64,000 nt of DNA, taken from NCBI GenBank assembly GCA_937982665.1, contig CALJLD010000243.1, forward strand, positions 1 through 64,000, in the 5' to 3' direction. The number at the start of each line of letters is the position of its first letter. Position 1 is the stretch's first letter. Below are positions 36,962 to 44,749 of the stretch, in pieces. A model generated the notes under the pieces. It made no database searches, was not told the origin of the DNA, and worked only from the letters and a program-made list of their open reading frames with translations. A program made the translations under genes and the position numbers. This DNA is from an uncultured Planctomycetales bacterium. Its GTDB lineage: Bacteria; Planctomycetota; Planctomycetia; Pirellulales; S012-138.

Positions 36962-37377
36962 CGCGCGCGATCGCTCCACGCAATTGAGAATTGGGCGAAG
37001 AATGCTACGTCCCTGGGACTTGTCAGGTCAACAACAACCGCCGGCGCGCAGCTAAGAATAAGCACAGAATGCGTTGCTAGCGGAGCGGCTTTAACATAAG
37101 TACCCTCACTCCAATGCTAGCTGGGCTTGCGTGGCGCTTTTGTCTGCGCTATGCGTTATGGCACACCAAGCGAGGCGTTACCGTAATCGCTCTAGGGACA
37201 ATGGCCTGCCACGTACTAGAATTGCGGCCCCATGACCACTGTCATGTCCCCAGTGAAATGGATTTCCTGACCCGACTTTTCTGACACACGCGCTTCGTCA
37301 AATCGAGCTGACAAGTTAGCGGTTTGACGTATCGTTCGCGTACAAGTCTTAGCCTCGAACTATCCAGGGTGGCAAGG
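36962..37377. other. Divergent region of the two AsmA-like genes
   Basis: These 416 bases separate two giant AsmA-like genes and should hold both promoters. A perfect palindrome CATGAC (37231-37236), CACT, GTCATG (37241-37246) lies 132 bases before the rightward start and may be a regulator site. No gene is supported. Confidence 0.4.
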
Positions 37378-40300
37378 ATGCGCTCTTCTCGTTCTGACGG
37401 TTCGTCCCGTTTGCCGTGGCGAAAAAACAAGTCATCACGTCCCAAGAAGCGACGACGTTTTGGCCGGCGAGAGCAACGCCCCGAGGAGGAATCGCGCAAT
37501 CGCTCGCAAGATTCCGAGCGGTATGAAGAAGGCTACTACGACGAAGACTCGCGCTATGCCGACGAGCATTACGATGGCGAACAATACGAAGAGGATCTCG
37601 AAGATTCTCGGTACGTAGAAGACCGTCACAAGGGCCGACGACGTTCCAGGCGCTATGATGAACGTCATGATGATCGCTATGAAGACGAGCGATATGCCGA
37701 CGATCGCTATGAGGAAGAGGAATACGAAGAAGAACCGCCGCGCAAGCGACGCCGTTTCTCACTACCCAAGCGCAAGAAAAAGAAGCGCAAGACTGGCAAA
37801 CAGACAACATCAACAGGCTCGCGCTTCCGCAACTTGAGCAACCGTACGAAGTACATCATGTACGGCGTCGCTGGACTCGCTTTGCTGGTGTTGTTCTTGC
37901 CGTCCATCATCGGCTTCACGATGGGGGGAAGTTTTCTCGTTGCGGCGCTCGAGGACATCAACGGCACAGTGCAAGTTGGAGGCGCGTCGATGGGATGGTT
38001 CTCCTCGACGACATTCTACGATGTCGAGATTCGTGACCGCTCAGGTGAAACTGTCTTAAAGACGCCGGAGCTTGGGCTCGATAAGACGGCGATGAGTCTC
38101 TACTTTGACTCGACGAACTTAGGGCAGGTGACGATCTCCAACCCTCAAGCGTTTGTGCATTTCGATCAAGATGGCAGCAACATTGAGGAAGTGCTTTCCG
38201 CCTGGCTGGAAGGCCCATCCACGTTGGAAGCTCCTCGCCTTGCACTGGATGTCCGTGGAGGAACTGTCGAAATTGAAGATCGCCGTGCGAATGCCAAATG
38301 GCAATTCCATGATGTTCGAGTTGGTATGGACCTGGAACGTAACTGGTCTGAACCAATGAAGCTTCGCGCAGTCGCGAAGATGCCACAACCCGATGGCGCG
38401 ACGGACTTTGATTTGCAGCTGACGTTGGATCGTCGTGCTGGTCCCAATGGCTCCGTGCGACAAGAGGGCGATGCGCGGATTGAAACCGTCGATTTTCCTC
38501 TTGCGGCGTTTCAGCCTGTTGTGCGGCGCGCATTGCCGGACTCTTTCTTGCAGGGCATTGCCACGATGCAAACGGACTTCCGCTGGGGGAATATCGAAAC
38601 TCCCGGCTGGAATATGTCGATCGACGGCCTGGTGGACGCTCGCGATGTTCGAATCACATCGCCAGAGTTGGGTGGAGACGAGATCTACCTTCGCACGCTA
38701 AGGCTGCCGATCAATATGGCCTATGTTAATGACAGATTAACGATCGAACGCCTCGCATCCATCAGCGATGTGGGCCGTGTCGACCTGACTGGCAAAGTCG
38801 TGATCGACACTCAACAAGGGGTCATCACCGGACTGACGCAAGCGTTGGCCAATCAGGCGTATGAATTTGAAGGCAATGTCGACCTGGCCAAGCTGGCCGC
38901 GATCTTGCCGCGAACGATGCACCTGCGCGATGGCTTGCAAGTTACGCAAGGAGATGTGCGTTGGAAGCTCTCGCATGCGGGGAGGGCGGGAGCCGGCGCC
39001 TGGTCGGGCTCGCTTGAAACAACGCAATTGCGCGCGCAGCGTGGCGATGAAGTCATCGCCTGGGACAAGCCTATCACGCTGAACTTTGAGGCCAACGAGA
39101 GCGACGGCGGACTGCATGTGGAGACGCTGCACTGCCATTCCGAGTTTGTCAGCCTGGACGCGATGGGCGATATCAACAAGCTCGACCGAGAAACAGGCTA
39201 CTTGGATCACTTCGACGTGGCCGGAGAGTTCAAGCTCGACAAGCTGTCCCAAGAACTCAACCGCTTTGTTGATTTCGGCCAAACAAACTTTGCCGGTGAC
39301 GGTTACCTGTATCTCACGTGGAGGCGCCAACCCAACGGTGCCTTTGAAACCACGTGGGACGTCAACGTCGCCCAATTTGAAGTCGCGATGCAAGGCCACG
39401 CGCCCTGGCGAGAAGACAAACTCATCGCGCAAGGACGCGCTAATGGCCAATTTCAAAACCATGAATTGACAAGCCTGGACTTCGGCACGATGGAACTGCG
39501 CAGCCGGGTGGATACCGTTCAGGCGGAAATCATCAGTCAAATCCGGCGGCCAACCGCCAGGTCGCAATGGCCGCTGCATGTGACGGTTCGTGGCACAACA
39601 ACAAGTTGGCTGGACCGCGCGCAAATGTGGATCGATGGCGCTTCGCGCTGGAACGGTCGCACCGAAGGCGGACTGGACGTCGAAGCAATCGTCAACGTCT
39701 CGCCAAGGCAAGTTACTGTCGAAAGCGGCAGCAAAGTCCGTATCAGCGATTTCGTGCTCGAGACCCGGAATTGGAAAGTGGAAGAACCACAGCTTGAAGC
39801 CACCCTGGCCGCCGCGTGGGACCCGGAAACGGACCTGATGAACATCGTGGAGATGAAAGTCGTTACGCCCACGGGCGAAATCAAAGCTCGCGACGCTCGC
39901 GTGCAATGGCCCGCAGGTGGACCACCAAACGTCACGGGAACAGCAAATGTCACCGGCGATCTCACAAAGATCCAAGCCTGGCGGCGTATCCCAGCCAAAC
40001 ACGGGATGGCCGGACAACTCGTCGGGGATGTCTCCATCTCCAACAACAACGGCGCATTGGTTGCCGATTGGCGAGGCCGAATCAACAACTTCAGTCTGCA
40101 AACAGGAGAATCCGCTACCTGGAGTGAGCGGCTCGTCGGTATGCAGGCTACGGCCAGATACGATCGCCGCGCCGATCGCTTACAGATCTTACAGGCGGTG
40201 TGGGAATCAAACGCCCTGACCTGCAACGCAACGGGTGATATCGCCCGTGCTCGAACAGATCGCGAGCTGACGTTGGCGGGAACCGTGAGCTACGATCCGA

Positions 40301-41322
40301 GGAAACTTGTCGGGTTGTTGCGGCCGTACTTTGGCGATGCCGTCCAACTCAACGCGACGCGCCAGCCGCACGAGTTCCGCCTGCATGGCGTGTTGACTCC
40401 CACTTCGTCCGCATTGGGAACACCGCTGACGGGCAGCTTCATCACCCGCGCCGATGGCGATGCGGAGATGTCATGGACCAGCGCGGAGATCTACGGATTC
40501 CGCACCGGCGCGGGCCAGGTTCGCTTCAGTCTGGCCGAAGGCAAGGTGGTCATGCATCCATTGGATCTGGCCGTCAATGGCGGACGGCTGAGCCTGGGTG
40601 GTTGGTTGGACATGCTGGATGAGCAACCCAAGATCAATGTGGAACCGGGGCGCGTGTTGGATCATGTCACGCTGACGCCGGATGTGGCTCGCTTTGGTAG
40701 TTTGAAGTATGTCGTTCCTTGGATTAACGGGGTCACAGCCGCGCAGGGAACTTTTTCCTTGGATGTGGGCGGCGCTCACATTCCCATACAAGATCCGGTT
40801 CATGCAGAAGCTGCGGGAAATGTTGTAGTGCATGATATCGTGTTTGCACCGGGTCCACTCTTGCGGCAAGTTGGCTTTTGGGCTGACCTGGTCCGCCAAC
40901 TGGCCGGCAAACCTACACAATTCTCTGATCTGCAAGCCGTGCGATTGCTGAATGAATCGAAGGTCGTCTATCGCGTTGTCGATCAACGCGTCTATCACCG
41001 AGACCTGGTGTTGGTCTTCGACAATATGACAATCGAAACGCAAGGCTGGGTTGGATTCGATCAAAAGCAGGCGATCCTCGCACGAATCAAAGCGCCCGAT
41101 CTGTTCCAGGAGATTCCCGGTGGTTCGGCTCTCGTACAAAATGGCTTGGAAGTCCCCATCAGCGGAACGATGTCGCAGCCCACGCTGGATGTGAATCGCA
41201 TTCAACAGCAATTGGGCGGCACGGCGCAATCGTTGTTGCAACGCGCGGCTGCCAGCGGCAATCGGATGCTTGCAGACGAGCTTGAGCGCCAACTGCGCAG
41301 GTTGTTGGCGCCAATTCGGTAA
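37378..41322 (+). CDS. AsmA-like envelope protein with charged cytoplasmic N-terminus (1314 residues)
   Basis: The N-terminal about 150 residues are an extreme low-complexity tail: Arg/Glu/Asp/Tyr-rich repeats such as YDERHDDRYEDERYADDRY, then a lysine-rich patch. One membrane helix follows (about residues 158-177: YIMYGVAGLALLVLFLPSIIG), and then a periplasmic domain of about 1100 residues with repeating beta strands, including LDFGTMELRSRVDTVQAEI and YGFRTGAGQVRFSLAEGKV. This is the AsmA/TamB-like plan. The start ATG at 37378 is preceded by CAGGGTGG; a TTG at 37324 is in frame. The other AsmA-like gene diverges from it. Confidence 0.8.
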   Translation: MRSSRSDGSSRLPWRKNKSSRPKKRRRFGRREQRPEEESRNRSQDSERYEEGYYDEDSRYADEHYDGEQYEEDLEDSRYVEDRHKGRRRSRRYDERHDDRYEDERYADDRYEEEEYEEEPPRKRRRFSLPKRKKKKRKTGKQTTSTGSRFRNLSNRTKYIMYGVAGLALLVLFLPSIIGFTMGGSFLVAALEDINGTVQVGGASMGWFSSTTFYDVEIRDRSGETVLKTPELGLDKTAMSLYFDSTNLGQVTISNPQAFVHFDQDGSNIEEVLSAWLEGPSTLEAPRLALDVRGGTVEIEDRRANAKWQFHDVRVGMDLERNWSEPMKLRAVAKMPQPDGATDFDLQLTLDRRAGPNGSVRQEGDARIETVDFPLAAFQPVVRRALPDSFLQGIATMQTDFRWGNIETPGWNMSIDGLVDARDVRITSPELGGDEIYLRTLRLPINMAYVNDRLTIERLASISDVGRVDLTGKVVIDTQQGVITGLTQALANQAYEFEGNVDLAKLAAILPRTMHLRDGLQVTQGDVRWKLSHAGRAGAGAWSGSLETTQLRAQRGDEVIAWDKPITLNFEANESDGGLHVETLHCHSEFVSLDAMGDINKLDRETGYLDHFDVAGEFKLDKLSQELNRFVDFGQTNFAGDGYLYLTWRRQPNGAFETTWDVNVAQFEVAMQGHAPWREDKLIAQGRANGQFQNHELTSLDFGTMELRSRVDTVQAEIISQIRRPTARSQWPLHVTVRGTTTSWLDRAQMWIDGASRWNGRTEGGLDVEAIVNVSPRQVTVESGSKVRISDFVLETRNWKVEEPQLEATLAAAWDPETDLMNIVEMKVVTPTGEIKARDARVQWPAGGPPNVTGTANVTGDLTKIQAWRRIPAKHGMAGQLVGDVSISNNNGALVADWRGRINNFSLQTGESATWSERLVGMQATARYDRRADRLQILQAVWESNALTCNATGDIARARTDRELTLAGTVSYDPRKLVGLLRPYFGDAVQLNATRQPHEFRLHGVLTPTSSALGTPLTGSFITRADGDAEMSWTSAEIYGFRTGAGQVRFSLAEGKVVMHPLDLAVNGGRLSLGGWLDMLDEQPKINVEPGRVLDHVTLTPDVARFGSLKYVVPWINGVTAAQGTFSLDVGGAHIPIQDPVHAEAAGNVVVHDIVFAPGPLLRQVGFWADLVRQLAGKPTQFSDLQAVRLLNESKVVYRVVDQRVYHRDLVLVFDNMTIETQGWVGFDQKQAILARIKAPDLFQEIPGGSALVQNGLEVPISGTMSQPTLDVNRIQQQLGGTAQSLLQRAAASGNRMLADELERQLRRLLAPIR

Positions 41323-41348
41323 CCAGCTCCACAAGCTGCACGCTGCCG

Positions 41349-42809
41349 TTACGTGGTCAGATCACCTTCGCGGAAGGGATTTCGGCCGCGCGGGAGAAAT
41401 TTGCACATCAAGATGCCACCAAAGTACAAGACGACCAACGGCGCGGCCATCAATACCATGCTCCAGGGGTCGGCCGGCGTCAGCAGCATGGCGATCACGC
41501 AAATCACAAGCACCGCAACTCGCCATTTCTTCAGGTAGGCAGAAACTGAGAAGATGCCAATCCTTTGCAGGAACAGCATCACCAAAGGCAACTGGAACGA
41601 AATGCCAAAACCAATTGGCAGGAACAGCGCCATGCCAAACCATTCGCTGATGCGAATGTCCGGATCTATTCCGGTGCCGGCATTGAAGCTCAGCAAAAAG
41701 CCAATCACGTAATCGAACACAAAGAAGAAACATAACGCCGCGCCGCCCACGAACAGCAAAATGCTGATAGGCAGGTAGAGGTGAATGTAACGACGCTCGT
41801 GCTTGTAGAGCCCCGAGGCGACAAAATTCCAGATTTGCCAAAACACCCACGGGCTGGCAACCACTAGTGAAGCCATGATCGCGGCCTTCAACCAAATCAT
41901 GAAGGCTTCATGGACACCCAAGCTCTTGACTGAGATGCGCGGATCATCCTCAACCGGATGCCAACGAATGAGCATCATCATGGACTTGCGCCTGGGACCG
42001 GCAGCGATCATATCGGGGAAGGCTGCCGTCAACAGCAATGCGTTGAATTGCAACGGTGTGTACTTCGCCCGGTTGGCCTCCACATGTTCCAGCCTTGCGT
42101 GTTGGCGTTTCGCCAGGCGGTCCGCGGGAAGAAAGTCCGTTAGGGGATCGTTGTCCCGAATGTCATCAAAATCTTCGGCGCGATAAAAGTCGGCGTCGTC
42201 CAAAATGAATTGTTTGATCGCTGCCGCAAGGTTTGCGCGATCCGCATCCGAAGGAGTGCTACCGGCGATCTTGACAACAAGCGCTTGAGCGTTGGCATCC
42301 AACAGGGACCACACACGCTTGCCAGGGTTTTCCCCACTGGCGTCTCGCCCATCGAGAATCGACTGCGCCAACAACTCTGGCTCCAAGATATCGCTCCGCG
42401 CGAAATCCGGAATAACAGCGGTTGCGGCGGCGGTTCCATAGAGTCGCGAGAGCGATGCCCAAGTTTGTCGTGGATCAACGTAGTCAACGTCTGGCAGCAA
42501 ATGGTCGACAGTAATCGCCTCGCGGATCAAGCCGATATCGGGGGCTTCCTGCCCAGCTTCCTCCAATTTCGCGATGCTCTCCTCCATCCGCACTTCGGAT
42601 TGTAAGAGGTAGAACTCCTGCAAGGACTCGCCCAGCGGACCCTCAATGAAATGGATCACGGCGTCCGGAACACCGAAAAGCAACACCAACGCAAAGGCGA
42701 TCGCGACTCCCAACAGCGCTCGGAACAGGCACACCCGCAATTCATCCAGGTGTTCCCCAAACGTCATAGTGGAATCGGCGAACAGATCTTGATCCGATTT
42801 GCGCTGCAT
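41349..42809 (-). CDS. tatC: Twin-arginine translocase TatC with large periplasmic insert
   Basis: The 486-residue membrane protein binds twin-arginine signal peptides and exports folded proteins. MTFGEHLDELRVCLFRAL (residues 15-32) is the conserved N-terminal HLxELR signature. The first helix ends near residue 47. Normally the second helix follows after about 45 residues, but here the loop runs from about 50 to 300, with charged and helical sequence. Then EAFMIWLKAAIMASLVVASPWVFWQIWNF with the PWVFWQIW core (residues 301-329) and GLYKHERR match the family. Total length is nearly twice the usual 250. The ATG at 42809 is the likely start. No tatA gene is in the window. Confidence 0.93.
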   Translation of the reverse strand: MQRKSDQDLFADSTMTFGEHLDELRVCLFRALLGVAIAFALVLLFGVPDAVIHFIEGPLGESLQEFYLLQSEVRMEESIAKLEEAGQEAPDIGLIREAITVDHLLPDVDYVDPRQTWASLSRLYGTAAATAVIPDFARSDILEPELLAQSILDGRDASGENPGKRVWSLLDANAQALVVKIAGSTPSDADRANLAAAIKQFILDDADFYRAEDFDDIRDNDPLTDFLPADRLAKRQHARLEHVEANRAKYTPLQFNALLLTAAFPDMIAAGPRRKSMMMLIRWHPVEDDPRISVKSLGVHEAFMIWLKAAIMASLVVASPWVFWQIWNFVASGLYKHERRYIHLYLPISILLFVGGAALCFFFVFDYVIGFLLSFNAGTGIDPDIRISEWFGMALFLPIGFGISFQLPLVMLFLQRIGIFSVSAYLKKWRVAVLVICVIAMLLTPADPWSMVLMAAPLVVLYFGGILMCKFLPRGRNPFREGDLTT

Positions 42810-43172
42810 CCGAACTGCCTGGGGAATGAGGGAAATGCACGGGTAAGCCGATAATATCAAGCCGTCTTAGAAGCGACAATGATGCGTTCGGCTGGGCAGA
42901 TACATGCTGGGCGGAGTTTGCGCATCGGGACACCGCGCCCACAATGACTGGCACGCGAGATCTTAACGATGCGCTTTTCGATCACATGGCGGTGGGACAA
43001 CAAACTGCATTTGTCTAACGCGGGAATTCTTCAGCTGCACTCAAGAAACTTAATGGGCAAACTGCAATCAAACGACGACGTACCGGTAGCCGCCGGTTGA
43101 TTCTTTGCTCATGACATGCAAGATCATCCCCAGCCAGTCCGCGTGTGTGCTAACTCGACCGTGGGAGCGGAG
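42810..43172. other. Divergent region tatC / manA
   Basis: This 363-base gap lies between the leftward tatC and the rightward manA. I see no hairpin, repeat or clear promoter. If manA starts at 43116 the gap is 57 bases shorter. Confidence 0.35.
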
Positions 43173-44153
43173 ATGTCCCAACTGCCGATATTGCGGTTTC
43201 GTCCATTGTTGAAGCGCTACCTTTGGGGAGGCCGGCGCTTGGCCGAATTGGGCAAGCCGCTTGGAGACGGAGACGATTACGCCGAGAGTTGGGAGATTGC
43301 CGACCACGACCAGGACCAAAGCGTTGTGGACGGCGGACCATTGGACGGTAAGCCGCTGCGCGAAATCGTTGGCGAACATGGCGAAGCGCTCTTCGGTCGC
43401 AACCACCCGCAAGAGAACTTTCCGCTGCTGTTCAAGTTTCTCGATGCGCAACGTGCTTTGTCCGTTCAAGTTCATCCCAATGATCAACAAGCGGCCCGAC
43501 AATCGCCGCCGGACTTAGGCAAGACAGAAGCCTGGGTGATTATTGACTGTGAACCTGGCGCAGTCTTATACGCCGGCTTGAAACGCGGTTTTGACAAGGC
43601 TGCCCTTGAACGAGAAATTGCCCGTGGAACGTGCGAACTCTGTCTCAATCAAATCCAAGTGAAGCCCGGCGATTGCATCTTTCTGCCTGCAGGAACGGTG
43701 CATGCAATTGGCGCTGGCATTTTGATCGCGGAGATTCAGCAATCCAGCGACACGACATTCCGCCTGTTTGATTGGAATCGTGTGAGCACAGATGGGCAGC
43801 CCCGCCAGCTCCACATCGCGGAATCGATGGCGGTGATCGATTTTGAGCGCGGCCCGGTCTTGCCCCAGACTCCGCGGAAGGCAGAACGTGAATGCTGGGA
43901 GCAACTTGTCTCTTGCGACAAGTTTGTGCTGGAGCGTGGCAAGCTTGCCGGGCCAAGCACGCTTGGTGGGGACAACCGGCTGCACATCGTGGCGGTGTTG
44001 GATGGTCAAGTCACGCTCATTGCGTCCGATTCCGGTGGTGGTGAAAGCTTCAAGCTTTCGCGCGGTGGCACGCTGCTCATCCCGGCGTGCGGGGGCGAAG
44101 TCGCCCTCGAACCCAAAGAAAACTGCACCTTGCTGGACATCTTTCTGCCGTAG
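43173..44153 (+). CDS. manA: Mannose-6-phosphate isomerase, class I
   Basis: Zinc enzyme interconverting mannose-6-phosphate and fructose-6-phosphate. The 326-residue product (typical for the short class I form) has LLKRYLWGGRRLAELG, SVQVHPNDQQAA with a zinc His, KTEAWVIIDCEPG with a zinc Glu, and the late zinc His in PAGTVHAIGAGILIAEIQQSSDTTFRLFD split as PAGTVHAIGAG. The ATG at 43173 has GGAGCGGAG just before it; an ATG at 43116 is in frame. It may feed mannose-based cell-surface sugars. Confidence 0.9.
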   Translation: MSQLPILRFRPLLKRYLWGGRRLAELGKPLGDGDDYAESWEIADHDQDQSVVDGGPLDGKPLREIVGEHGEALFGRNHPQENFPLLFKFLDAQRALSVQVHPNDQQAARQSPPDLGKTEAWVIIDCEPGAVLYAGLKRGFDKAALEREIARGTCELCLNQIQVKPGDCIFLPAGTVHAIGAGILIAEIQQSSDTTFRLFDWNRVSTDGQPRQLHIAESMAVIDFERGPVLPQTPRKAERECWEQLVSCDKFVLERGKLAGPSTLGGDNRLHIVAVLDGQVTLIASDSGGGESFKLSRGGTLLIPACGGEVALEPKENCTLLDIFLP

Positions 44154-44191
44154 AAGTCTCTACGAAAGAGCCCAGTCGTTTAAGAATCCCG

Positions 44192-44238
44192 TTGACGAAC
44201 GTGTGAGCATAGCCTATAAGCTTAGAAGACTAAGCTTA
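44192..44238 (+). promoter_or_regulatory. Sigma-70 promoter with overlapping palindromic operator, upstream of blaI-type gene
   Basis: TTGACG (44192-44197) and TATAAG (44215-44220) are separated by 17 bases, a near-consensus housekeeping promoter. TAAGCTTAG (44217-44225) and CTAAGCTTA (44230-44238) form a perfect 9+9 bp palindrome with an AAGA centre. Its left arm lies inside the -10 box. BlaI-family dimers bind palindromes over the promoter of their own gene, so this is probably the autoregulatory operator. Confidence 0.75.
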
Positions 44239-44264
44239 GCGACTCATACAAGCAGGCGTCACCC

Positions 44265-44684
44265 ATGGCAGGGATTCAGGCTCCCACGCAACGCGAATTG
44301 GAAATCCTCAAGATTCTTTGGCGGAATGGTGAAGCAACCGTCCGCGAGGTCTACGAGGAACTCCGCAAAGAGCTCGCGATTGTGCAAAACACCGTCCAGG
44401 CGTTCTTGCGCACCATGGAAGAGAAAGGCCAGGTGGAGCATCGCGTGGAGGGGCGAACCTTCATCTACCGCGCGGCGATTGAGCCCGAGGATACACGGCA
44501 GCGATTGGTTGACCGGGTGTTGAATCGTGTGTTCGACGGCGCTTTGGATCAGCTTGTGCAAAGTGCGTTGTCATTGCGGCAGCCTTCGAATGCGGAATTG
44601 GAGCGACTGGAACGCTTGATTGCGGAAGCCAAAGCCAAGGATGCGAAGAAGGGGCGAGCAAGCAAGAAGAAATCGCCAGATTGA
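44265..44684 (+). CDS. BlaI/MecI-type transcriptional repressor
   Basis: A 139-residue winged-helix protein. APTQRELEILKILWRNGEATVREVYEEL and the recognition helix region AIVQNTVQAFLRTMEEKGQVEHRVEG (split here in two) are the BlaI/MecI/CopY pattern. C-terminal residues form a helical dimerisation part and a lysine-rich tail. In classical systems the partner metallopeptidase cleaves it to release repression. A promoter and palindromic operator lie directly upstream, and the M56 gene follows, in a blaI-blaR1 arrangement. Confidence 0.92.
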   Translation: MAGIQAPTQRELEILKILWRNGEATVREVYEELRKELAIVQNTVQAFLRTMEEKGQVEHRVEGRTFIYRAAIEPEDTRQRLVDRVLNRVFDGALDQLVQSALSLRQPSNAELERLERLIAEAKAKDAKKGRASKKKSPD

Positions 44685-44749
44685 ACAGCGCTACGTTGTC
44701 CGTCCTTGAATTGGCCCTCGAGACGTTTTCCAGACCTAACGGATCAGCC

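Noticed and set aside
38737..40101. 454-residue leftward open frame
   Set aside because: It lies inside the AsmA-like gene, opposite strand, with no domain.
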